NCBI GenBank assembly: GCA_020353135.1
Contig: CP070688.1
Span: 1,567,497 to 1,583,635, forward strand
Direction: 5' to 3'
Length of the DNA stretch: 16,139 nucleotides
Source of the DNA: Chloroflexota bacterium
Lineage (GTDB): Bacteria; Chloroflexota; Anaerolineae; Promineifilales; Promineifilaceae
Shown: positions 1-6,443 of the stretch, piece after piece
Numbering within the stretch: position 1 is the stretch's first letter
Layout of the letters: each line of letters opens with the position of its first letter
Notes under the pieces: model-generated
What the model was told of the DNA's origin: nothing
The model's input: the letters and a program-made list of their open reading frames with translations, nothing else
The model's database searches: none
Position numbers and translations under genes: made by a program

Positions 1-1459
1 CTTGCAGCCACTCGGCCGCCGTTTCAGGCGTCATGGTGCCCTCAAGGGCGATCATGCTGACCGCCTCCGGGATCAGCAGACGTCCTTCGATATCGCCGAC
101 CACAGCACGCTCCGTCGCGCCATATTCGGGGCGGAATAGCCAACGCTGCATCGTCTCGAAGCCATTGGCGATCTGATTCAGCGTCTCGTCAGAATAGTTC
201 GCGAAGTAATCGCTGCTGGTCTTCCACGGTTCAACCGCGCTCTTCAGGACCGGCACCTTGCCGAACGGGGCCAGGCCGATGACATCGGGATAGCCTTCAG
301 TCAGGAAGTACTCGACCACCTGCTGGGCCTCAGGATCGGCGCCCTGCATCAGGCCCAGGGTCACCAGCTGGCCATAAGAAGCGGAGCCATTAGGACCAAC
401 CATTTCGGAAGCGAAGCCGGTGTTGCCCGGCAAGTCTTCGATCTGGATGTCCACATTGCCACCGTCCTCCAGGCCGGATCCGTCGACCAGATCGTCCATG
501 ATATAGGTGCTGTAGAACAGCATGCCGGACTGATCCAGCTGATAAGCCTCGCGGGCGCCGCGCCAATATTGTGGGCCGGGAACAGCGCAATCCTGCAAGC
601 TGGTGTAGAAGTCGAGGGCTTCGATCATCTCCGGTGTATTCATCGTCACGTTGCCATCCGCATCGAAGGGCCAGGCATTGTTGGAAATGGCGACCTGTTC
701 GAAGACCTGGTGACCGTAGTTCTGTCCGGGATCGGTGCCCAGAGTAACCGCGTAGAGCAGATTGCCGGCTCCCGGCAAGCCTTCGCAGGCGGCCAGGATG
801 TCTTCCCAGGCGATGGGCGGGTTCAGACCCGCTTCGTCAAAGACATCTTCGCGGTACCAGATGGCCTGGATCCAGCCATCATAGGGCACGGCTGCCCGCA
901 TGCCGGTGGTTGGATCGGTGACCATGGCCAGTGGGCTCTCCCGGAAGTCGTCTTCGCCGATGCTGGCGATTACAGCTTCGGCCGCCTCCTGGTCCAGGTG
1001 GCCATCGGCGGCGATGGCGGCCACGCGCTCAACGCCCATGCGGACGATATCCGGCAGGCGGTTGGCGGCTACGGCGGTGGCAATCCGCTGGCTGATGCCG
1101 GCTTCCTCAATGGGCACGATGCGAACCTCAATGCCCGGGTTCTCGGCCATGAAGCGGGCGGCCACGTCCTCATAAACGTCGACTCGAGGCGCCTCGTTGT
1201 CGGTCGTCCAAAATTCGACGATAACAGCGTCCTCATCGGCGGCCGGCACCTCGACGACGCGGGTTACTTCGACTTCTTCGGTGACAGTTTCACCTTCGAC
1301 TTCGACAACGCGGGTCACTTCCACTTCTTCGGTGATCGTTTCAGTCTCGGTGACGACTCGGGTTACCTCAACCGTCTCGGCTTCCGGCTGGCAACCGGCG
1401 ATCACCAGCACTCCGATCACAACAAACACCAGTAACGTAAGTACTCTAAACTTCTTCAT
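1..1459 (-). CDS. ABC transporter extracellular solute-binding lipoprotein (sugar type), 3' end outside window
   Basis: The frame is open from an ATG at 1459 to the left edge, giving 486 residues without a stop; the last few residues lie outside. A strong GGAGG (1465-1469) sits 5 nt before the ATG. Residues 1-22 form a lipoprotein signal peptide ending in VIAG-C, with Cys23 as the lipidated residue. Residues 28-70 form a stalk with three EVTRVV units. From about residue 78 (IVEFWTTDNEAPRVDVYEDV) the sequence follows the fold of extracellular solute-binding family 1: a substrate-binding N-lobe, the ADPTTG/MRAAVPYDGW region, and a C-lobe ending near TPETAAEWLQ. By family, it would capture an oligosaccharide or similar solute outside the cell and hand it to ABC permeases, presumably encoded just beyond the left edge. 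The substrate cannot be read from sequence. The gene has its own strong promoter and a long leader. Family assignment is confident; sugar specificity is inferred. Confidence 0.9.
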   Translation of the reverse strand, partial: MKKFRVLTLLVFVVIGVLVIAGCQPEAETVEVTRVVTETETITEEVEVTRVVEVEGETVTEEVEVTRVVEVPAADEDAVIVEFWTTDNEAPRVDVYEDVAARFMAENPGIEVRIVPIEEAGISQRIATAVAANRLPDIVRMGVERVAAIAADGHLDQEAAEAVIASIGEDDFRESPLAMVTDPTTGMRAAVPYDGWIQAIWYREDVFDEAGLNPPIAWEDILAACEGLPGAGNLLYAVTLGTDPGQNYGHQVFEQVAISNNAWPFDADGNVTMNTPEMIEALDFYTSLQDCAVPGPQYWRGAREAYQLDQSGMLFYSTYIMDDLVDGSGLEDGGNVDIQIEDLPGNTGFASEMVGPNGSASYGQLVTLGLMQGADPEAQQVVEYFLTEGYPDVIGLAPFGKVPVLKSAVEPWKTSSDYFANYSDETLNQIANGFETMQRWLFRPEYGATERAVVGDIEGRLLIPEAVSMIALEGTMTPETAAEWLQ

Positions 1460-1560
1460 CGTTTCCTCCATTGTGTATCTAGAAGCATATGATTTTACGG
1501 CCGGGGCGACATCTAATTGCGCCGGCAAACTTCAAGCTTCCCTGAGAAGCGCTGTGAAAG

Positions 1561-1651
1561 TCAGTGCGCAGCAACAGGTGATGGCAAATGGCGCTCAGGT
1601 GCCTGTTTTGCGGAACTGGCCTTTCCTTCGTTACATAACATCGACCTCCTT
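1561..1651 (-). promoter_or_regulatory. Leader element: full Shine-Dalgarno with overlapping mini-ORFs upstream of the binding-protein gene
   Basis: On the minus strand the 8-mer AAGGAGGT, the full anti-16S complement, lies at 1644-1651 inside the leader of the solute-binding gene. An ATG at 1641-1639 opens a 26-codon frame ending in TGA at 1561-1563. A second ATG at 1636-1634 is followed at once by TAA (1633-1631), a start-stop mini-ORF that is 8 nt from the Shine-Dalgarno and so better spaced than the first ATG. No function is known for the 26-residue peptide. It may be a regulatory leader that loads or stalls ribosomes, or it may be chance. Confidence 0.35.
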
Positions 1652-1891
1652 CTTGAGCAGTTGTGACGCGATCCTGTCCGGATGATGAAGTCCCTAAATA
1701 GAGCCACTGGGCAATCATTCCGCTCGCCTGATCCTGAGATAGTGACCCCTAACGCCAGAAAGGATAGTGCGTAGTCCGTGGCCTTGAAGACTCAGCGACT
1801 CAACATCGGACAATCAATCCAATTGTAGCCGCCTGGCCAATCACGCAAAGCAATTCAAAGTAACCCCCGACAAGGGTACGCCAGGAAAGTG

Positions 1892-1899
1892 GAACGTTC
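1892..1899. promoter_or_regulatory. Palindrome just downstream of the promoter, possible operator
   Basis: The perfect palindrome GAACGTTC, with the central CG typical of LacI-family operators, lies about +12 to +19 relative to the transcription start expected from the promoter at 1918-1946. The flanks (TGG on the left, GG on the right) are only partly symmetric. Sugar-uptake operons are often repressed from such a position, so a LacI-type operator is plausible. An 8-bp palindrome can easily arise by chance. Confidence 0.25.
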
Positions 1900-1917
1900 G
1901 GTTAGAACAATGAATTG

Positions 1918-1946
1918 ATTATAGGAATGGCCCAGGCGAGTGTCAA
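1918..1946 (-). promoter_or_regulatory. Perfect-consensus sigma-70 promoter for the solute-binding-protein gene
   Basis: Read on the minus strand, TTGACA (1946-1941) is followed by a 17-nt spacer and TATAAT (1923-1918): all 12 consensus bases with optimal spacing. It points toward the solute-binding gene and lies in the 570-nt gap after the regulator gene. A start near 1911 would give an untranslated leader of about 450 nt before the ATG at 1459. The rest of that gap (1460-1917) holds only the leader elements listed separately; I see no tRNA or convincing protein gene there. Confidence 0.8.
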
Positions 1947-2029
1947 GCGATCACGATGTCATCTGCTTAACACCAGCGGCCGGCGGCTTCACCTCATAAC
2001 AACGAACAACTTTGCCTTAACCAGCGGGA

Positions 2030-4918
2030 TCAAGCTGGAAATGCATCGCCTGAAGCAAGAGCGAAAGCTTCGTCCAGCGACATGGCCTGGCCCTTGGCAA
2101 ATGCAGCTTCGTACCCGGGCGCAGTTAGCTGGTCACGCACGTGATTCACGTATCGATCGATCTCACGCTGATCCGCGGGCACTTGTTGGATTCCCATCTC
2201 TTCGAGATGGGAATCGGCCGCGCCGAGAAGCTGGGCAGCTCCTACGAATTCGCCCCTGGCAAGCATCGGACCGGCGTACAGGGCTAGGCCAGCGGCCATG
2301 TAATACTTCAGGCCGAGCTCGCGCAATATGGCTATTTCCTCCTTGATCAGCAGATCGGCCCGATCGTAGTCGCCGTTATGCATGGCAACCGAAGAAAGGT
2401 TGGTGTAGGTTAAGGCCTCGCGCAGGCGATGGCCGATCTGGCGACTAACCACCAGGCATTCCTCGTAGGCTTCCTGAGCCAACTGATAGTCGCCGGACAG
2501 GCGCGCCAATTCGCCGGTCATGGTCAGGGCCTGGATGGCGCCCGGCCGGTCGTCCAGCTTGCGGAACAGCGCCAGCGCTTCCTGGCACAAGTCGATGCCC
2601 TCCTCGTATTCTCCAGTGCGGCCCATCTTGTCGCCGCCCAGGAAAACCAGGGCCCAGGCGGCGTTGCTTTCGTCGCCGCTCTCTCGGGCCAGGGACAATG
2701 CCTGTTGGAGCAGCTCCTGCCCGCGTTCGAGATCGCCATGACCTACAGCCAGCATTCCGGCGGCATTTAAGGCCTTTGCCCTCACGGAAGGCGGTACGCC
2801 GGCCGATTCTGCGCGATCCGCGACGGCCAGACCTTGCTCCAACCAACGCAAGCCTTCTTCGATGAGCCCTTCGCCATACCAGAACTCGCGCAGTGAACCC
2901 GTCAGGCGAAGTCCCAGGGCTGTCCGGCCGCTTCGCAGCGACCAGGCCAGGGCCGCCCGCAAGTTCTCCAGTTCGGCCCTGAGGCGAGCACTGCAGATAT
3001 CCGGGCGATCCCTGAACAGATCGAACTCTGACTGTTCGGCTAGCAGAGCGAAGTACTCTGCGTGCCGCCTGCAGATTTCTTCGCCCTCTTCACTTTGGTC
3101 CAGACGTTCGCGGGCATATTCGTGTATGGTTTCCAGCATCAAGAAGCGCGGTTCGCCGTCATGGCCGAGTTCTTGCTGAACCAGGCTTTTATTGTGCAGC
3201 GATTCGAGACCTTCGACGACCGGCAGCATCAAGCCTGCGGCGCAAACGAAATCGGCCGCCTCAACCGTTCGCCCGCCTTGGAAAACCGATAGCCGAGCCA
3301 AAAGCTTTCTCTCTGACTCGTCAAGCAAGTCGTAACTCCAATCAATGGCCGCCCGCAAGGCTCGCTGGCGGGGCGACAAATTGCGCGATCCGCCAGTCAG
3401 AATCGCCAGGCGGCTGTTCAGGCGAGCCTGGATCATCTGCGGCGTAAATAGCTTGCAGCGGGCTGCCGCCAGCTCGATGGCCAGAGGTAGTCCATCCAGC
3501 CGGACGCAGATCTCAGCCACGGCCGCGGCATTGGCCTCGCCGATGGCGAAACTCGGCCTCACTGCCTTTGCCCGATGATCAAAAAGGGCCACCGACTCGA
3601 AACCGGATAGCACATTCGGCGCCGCCAGGCGCGTAAGATCCGGCAATTGCAGTGATGGTACAGGGTACTCTTGCTCGCCGTAAATCCGTAGCGGTTCGCG
3701 GCTGGTGACCAAAGCCGTCAATCCCGGCGCGGCGGCCAATAAATCGCCAATCAGAGTTGCGGCTCCGACGACCTGCTCGAAATTGTCCAGCAAGACGAGC
3801 AAGCATCTGGGTGCCAGGTAATCATTGAGCGCCTCCGGCAGCGGCCGGCCGGCCGCCGTTTTAAGGTCCAGGCTGCGGCCGATGGCGCTGGCGACCAGCT
3901 CCGGATCGCTGATGACGGCCAGGTCGACGAAGTACACGCCGTCCGCGAAGCTTTCTTGTGCTGCGGCGGCGACTTCGATGGCCAGTCGTGATTTGCCGAT
4001 GCCTGGTGGGCCGGTGAGGGTAAGTAAACGGGCCTCGGCCAACAGTTCTCCAACTTCGGCCATCTCGCGTCGGCGGCCGATAAAGCGTGTGAGCTGCGCC
4101 GGCAGCGTACTCCCTCTTGGTTCAGGCGGCGCGTCCAACGGTTCGGATTGCCCGGCCGGCGTTTCTTCGATCATGAGACTGGCCCGCAGTGACTGGGTTT
4201 CGGCCGCGGGCGCCACATCCAGATCTGCCTTGAGCAGCTGGCGCAGCTCCTCATAGTGGGCCAGGGCTTCCGCCCGCTGCCCGCCAAGGGCCAGGAGCTG
4301 CATCACCTGCCGGTGAGCAGCTTCCCGGTATGGGTCCAGCATGATCTGACGCTGAGCATAATTCAGCGCCCTTTCATTCGCCCCTTCGTTCTCAAAATGT
4401 TGCGTCAGCCAGTACAGGATACGAATGACCTGCTTGCGCAGTGATTCCCGGGTCAGCAGTTGCCACTCCTCGAAAGCCGGGCTGTCAGCCAGGGAGAAGC
4501 CTTCCATGAAATCTCCCCGATACAGTTCCAGGGCTTCTTCCAGCCCGGAAACAATGGCAGAGTCGCCTGGCGTCATTTTTACCAGCTCCCGGAACCGGCC
4601 GGCGTCAAGCACGAAATCGGCCTGGCGATCGACTTGAATGGTCTGACGGCTGATCAGCAGAAATGGGGGATTGGCCTGCCTATCGCCGATAACCTGGCGG
4701 ACATTGGCCAATGCCCGGCGCAGGCTGGTGCGAGCCGAACTCTCAGGATACTCGGGCCAGAGCAAACCGGCCAGGCTTTCACGACGATGGGGTCGATCGA
4801 CCTCTACCAGCAGGTACGCCAGCAGCGCACGCGCTTTGTCAGAGACAAAACCAGTCGCCGGTTCCCCGTCCAGCGTAACCTGGAAGGGGCCCAGTAAGGC
4901 AACAGCTAGTCGGGCCAC
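2030..4918 (-). CDS. SARP-type transcriptional regulator: winged helix + BTAD + NB-ARC ATPase + TPR
   Basis: 962 residues with a GTG start. AAGGAG at 4924-4929 is spaced 5 nt from it, which fixes the start. Residues 1-95 form an OmpR/SARP-like DNA-binding winged helix, with RESLAGLLWPE and SLRRALANVRQ typical of the family. Residues 100-247 are a bacterial transcriptional activation domain (BTAD). Residues 278-540 form an AAA/NB-ARC STAND ATPase: Walker A GPPGIGKS (303-310), Walker B LLVLLDNFEQ (373-382), VTSREPL (404-410) and the GLPLAIEL motif (476-483). The rest, from about residue 640, is helical with several TPRs (roughly 690-900). There is no C-terminal LuxR helix-turn-helix. By family, ligand or partner binding to the TPR sensor should switch the ATPase and the N-terminal domain should bind direct repeats at promoters. 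Targets are unknown; the adjacent solute-binding gene, the divergent peptidase gene and its own promoter are candidates. The start is separated from the divergent gene by 192 nt. Confidence 0.92.
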   Translation of the reverse strand: MARLAVALLGPFQVTLDGEPATGFVSDKARALLAYLLVEVDRPHRRESLAGLLWPEYPESSARTSLRRALANVRQVIGDRQANPPFLLISRQTIQVDRQADFVLDAGRFRELVKMTPGDSAIVSGLEEALELYRGDFMEGFSLADSPAFEEWQLLTRESLRKQVIRILYWLTQHFENEGANERALNYAQRQIMLDPYREAAHRQVMQLLALGGQRAEALAHYEELRQLLKADLDVAPAAETQSLRASLMIEETPAGQSEPLDAPPEPRGSTLPAQLTRFIGRRREMAEVGELLAEARLLTLTGPPGIGKSRLAIEVAAAAQESFADGVYFVDLAVISDPELVASAIGRSLDLKTAAGRPLPEALNDYLAPRCLLVLLDNFEQVVGAATLIGDLLAAAPGLTALVTSREPLRIYGEQEYPVPSLQLPDLTRLAAPNVLSGFESVALFDHRAKAVRPSFAIGEANAAAVAEICVRLDGLPLAIELAAARCKLFTPQMIQARLNSRLAILTGGSRNLSPRQRALRAAIDWSYDLLDESERKLLARLSVFQGGRTVEAADFVCAAGLMLPVVEGLESLHNKSLVQQELGHDGEPRFLMLETIHEYARERLDQSEEGEEICRRHAEYFALLAEQSEFDLFRDRPDICSARLRAELENLRAALAWSLRSGRTALGLRLTGSLREFWYGEGLIEEGLRWLEQGLAVADRAESAGVPPSVRAKALNAAGMLAVGHGDLERGQELLQQALSLARESGDESNAAWALVFLGGDKMGRTGEYEEGIDLCQEALALFRKLDDRPGAIQALTMTGELARLSGDYQLAQEAYEECLVVSRQIGHRLREALTYTNLSSVAMHNGDYDRADLLIKEEIAILRELGLKYYMAAGLALYAGPMLARGEFVGAAQLLGAADSHLEEMGIQQVPADQREIDRYVNHVRDQLTAPGYEAAFAKGQAMSLDEAFALASGDAFPA

Positions 4919-4931
4919 CCTTGCTCCTTCC

Positions 4932-4955
4932 GTGGCGGGGAAATAAGCCCGCCGC
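4932..4955 (-). promoter_or_regulatory. Hairpin in the 5' leader of the SARP gene
   Basis: GTGGCGGG and CCCGCCGC form an 8-bp stem (one T-G pair) around an 8-nt A/T-rich loop. Transcription from the promoter at 4966-4994 would begin near 4959, so this hairpin would occupy almost the very 5' end of the message and end 2 nt before the AAGGAG ribosome site at 4924-4929. It could stabilise the mRNA or affect ribosome access. It has no U-run and so is not a terminator on either strand. Confidence 0.4.
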
Positions 4956-4965
4956 TTCCAAGGAC

Positions 4966-4994
4966 ATTATAAGCCCTCGCCTGCTCGCTTTCAA
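4966..4994 (-). promoter_or_regulatory. Sigma-70 promoter for the SARP regulator gene
   Basis: On the minus strand TTGAAA (4994-4989), a 17-nt spacer and TATAAT (4971-4966) match the consensus at 11 of 12 positions. The expected start near 4959 gives a short leader of about 40 nt to the GTG at 4918. I found no comparably good promoter on the plus strand for the divergent gene at 5111. Confidence 0.75.
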
Positions 4995-5001
4995 GCTTCA
5001 C

Positions 5002-5035
5002 GTTCCGTTCCTGTTCGCGTAACGGGATGTTCCTG
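5002..5035. promoter_or_regulatory. Helically phased GTTCC direct repeats, possible SARP-binding site
   Basis: GTTCCTG occurs at 5007-5013 and again at 5029-5035, 22 bp apart (two helical turns). GTTCC at 5002 and GTTCG at 5013 are 11 bp apart. SARP regulators characteristically bind direct repeats of about 7 bp with 11- or 22-bp periodicity. The repeats lie just upstream of the -35 of the SARP gene and in the shared upstream region of the divergent gene at 5111, which suits autoregulation or joint control. The motif is short, so this is an inference. Confidence 0.3.
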
Positions 5036-5110
5036 CCCGGCAAATAGAGTGTGGCCAGTAGATAAGGACAGGCGTCCATCGACAGGCCAAATCAGCCGGA
5101 GTGAGACGGA

Positions 5111-5863
5111 ATGAAGCTAGCAAGGGAAGTCAAACGGGTCCTACTAATCGTCGTTCTTGTTGGCCTTTGGCAGGCCGCTGGCCCGAAACAAATCGCAGAC
5201 GCCCAGGTCCTGGAGGAAATGCGCGAGATGGAGGCTGGTCTTCAGTCGGTTGTGCCGCTTAGCATTCAGATGGTCGACAGTGCGCTCTCCTTCCTGTCCA
5301 AAGGCCGGTCGGAAATGACTCCGGACGAAGGGGCAGTGTTCGATCTGATTTTTGATCCGGCTGGCACGGGCCAGACAGACGAAGCGTTCCTGGAAGAGGT
5401 GCTGGGAAATATGCGCAGAATCAAGCGCGCCTTGGCAACCCGGATCCGCATCCGTTATGCGCCAGATAGCCCCCGTTGCGCCGATCAGCGACTGTACTAC
5501 ACTGATATGGTCACCGTATCCATCTGCCCATATTTTCTGACCGAGGCAGACGTCGTCAGAAAGGCGCGCGGATTGGTGCACGAGATGGCTCACAAGGCGC
5601 TTCTTGTCGTCGACCGGCCTTATTTTGCGCCGTATTCGGAGGCCTACACGAATCTGACGCCGTGGGGCGGCCGGAGCGCGCAGCTGCCGTTGATCGGCCG
5701 GTTATTACGTGAAGTGGCCCGCGACGACACATTATACCATCCTGATGCCTATGCTCATCTCGCGGCCGCCTTCTCCGGCATCCCGGGTGAGCTTGAATTG
5801 TACCTGCGCTTCATTCCCGAACCGGATGGCCCCGAAACCCCGACCTACGTGGCTTATCACTGA
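5111..5863 (+). CDS. Secreted HExxH metallopeptidase-like protein (possibly aspzincin/M35-like)
   Basis: 250 residues, ATG start, with GGAG at 5098-5101 spaced 9 nt. The N-terminus has Lys/Arg residues (2-9), a hydrophobic core (10-20) and an Ala-Asp-Ala site near residue 31, so it should be exported by Sec. The key motif is LVHEMAH (155-161), a zincin HExxH, followed by D168, Y171 and Y179, then HPDAYAHLAAAF (210-221). The order HExxH, Asp, Tyr, then an '(N/H)xDxYA' helix resembles the Lys-specific/aspzincin (M35, PF14521-type) layout, where the Asp is the third zinc ligand. The usual Gly-Thr before that Asp is replaced by Val-Val, so substrate and activity are uncertain. C123 and C139 could form a disulfide. 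It is divergent from the SARP gene and may be its target. The protease-like fold is moderately secure; the family is tentative. Confidence 0.6.
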   Translation: MKLAREVKRVLLIVVLVGLWQAAGPKQIADAQVLEEMREMEAGLQSVVPLSIQMVDSALSFLSKGRSEMTPDEGAVFDLIFDPAGTGQTDEAFLEEVLGNMRRIKRALATRIRIRYAPDSPRCADQRLYYTDMVTVSICPYFLTEADVVRKARGLVHEMAHKALLVVDRPYFAPYSEAYTNLTPWGGRSAQLPLIGRLLREVARDDTLYHPDAYAHLAAAFSGIPGELELYLRFIPEPDGPETPTYVAYH

Positions 5864-5866
5864 TCG

Positions 5867-5924
5867 AAAAAAGCCAGGCTCAATGACCGACGATAAGTAC
5901 CTGCCGTCGATAATTGGGCCTGGC
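5867..5924 (-). terminator. Intrinsic terminator of the small membrane-protein gene
   Basis: A long stem of 12 pairs (5873-5884 with 5913-5924, one G-U pair when read as RNA) is topped by an inner CGACG/CGTCG stem (5888-5892 with 5905-5909). On the minus strand it is followed directly by six U residues (plus-strand A-run 5867-5872). It starts 24 nt past the stop of the membrane-protein gene and ends against the stop of the converging peptidase gene. On the plus strand there is no T-run, so it should terminate mainly minus-strand transcription. Confidence 0.85.
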
Positions 5925-5948
5925 AGTTCTGCGATGATCCTATCTTGG

Positions 5949-6338
5949 CTAGCTGAATGCCGGCTGGGCCGCGAACTTGGACCCACCGTCGAACAACTCG
6001 GATGTCTCGTTGTTTAACAAGACCCACAGAGTATAGGCCCCTATGGCCGTGCCAATGGGAAAGTCAATCAAGTCCAGGACGGCCAGGAAGATAACCAGCA
6101 CCCGGGCCCAGTTCTTGCCCTTCAGCAAGCCAACGCCGCCGACGATGGCCGGCAAGGCCGTCAGAGCCAGGAAGCCGGCGATCAACAGTCCGACTACCGT
6201 GACGATGGCCAGGGCCTCGGCATCGCCAGAGACCAATCCCGCGCCAATCATGATGAGGAAAAGGACGGCCGCGATCAAGATCTTGAAAACGCCAAATCCA
6301 ATCTGCAGCGCCGCGACGACGTTTACATGCTGTTTCAT
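5949..6338 (-). CDS. Small four-helix membrane protein with FPxGTxxGxYTLWVLL signature, function unknown
   Basis: 129 residues. The ATG at 6338 is preferred over an in-frame start 24 nt upstream because AAGGAG (6347-6352) is spaced 8 nt from it. Hydrophobic segments lie near residues 8-36, 43-72, 80-92 and 94-110. A basic loop KGKNWAR (73-79) and the conserved-looking FPIGTAIGAYTLWVLL (93-108) followed by NNETSELF mark a widespread family of small bacterial membrane proteins that I know only as uncharacterised. The C-terminal tail (110-129) is polar and probably cytoplasmic. The gene lies 105 nt downstream of the giant exoprotein gene on the same strand with no terminator between them, so it may be partly co-transcribed with it; a strong terminator follows it. 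Confidence 0.8.
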   Translation of the reverse strand: MKQHVNVVAALQIGFGVFKILIAAVLFLIMIGAGLVSGDAEALAIVTVVGLLIAGFLALTALPAIVGGVGLLKGKNWARVLVIFLAVLDLIDFPIGTAIGAYTLWVLLNNETSELFDGGSKFAAQPAFS

Positions 6339-6420
6339 TTCAATTACTCCTTCTACACACACTAAGCGTTCACTCTATAACTTTCTACGCCCAGCTGGCC
6401 GAAAGGTTGCCGAAACAGCC

Positions 6421-6436
6421 TGTAAATCCCTTTACA
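6421..6436. promoter_or_regulatory. Perfect inverted repeat TGTAAA-N4-TTTACA, possible operator
   Basis: The two 6-bp arms are exact and separated by TCCC. The site lies in the 105-nt gap between the stop of the giant exoprotein gene (6444) and the start of the small membrane-protein gene (6338), about 80 nt upstream of that start. It is A/T-rich and lacks a T-run, so it is not a terminator. A binding site for a dimeric regulator controlling the membrane-protein gene is possible; no regulator family can be named. I see no clear -35/-10 pair in this gap. Confidence 0.3.
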
Positions 6437-6443
6437 TCATTGG

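Noticed and set aside
569..1435. Plus-strand open frame of 288 codons opposite the solute-binding gene
   Set aside because: The minus strand encodes a recognisable lipoprotein with signal peptide, lipobox and family motifs; the plus frame is a GC-rich shadow.
1479..1718. 79-codon minus-strand frame in the leader of the solute-binding gene
   Set aside because: No good ribosome site, no hydrophobic or domain pattern and unusual composition; it overlaps the stronger mini-ORF signal in another frame. Kept out of the gene list, though a leader peptide cannot be excluded.
2021..2038. Small CCAGC/GCTGG hairpin at the end of the SARP gene as a terminator
   Set aside because: Only 5 bp, with an 8-nt loop and no U-run; not enough to call an intrinsic terminator.
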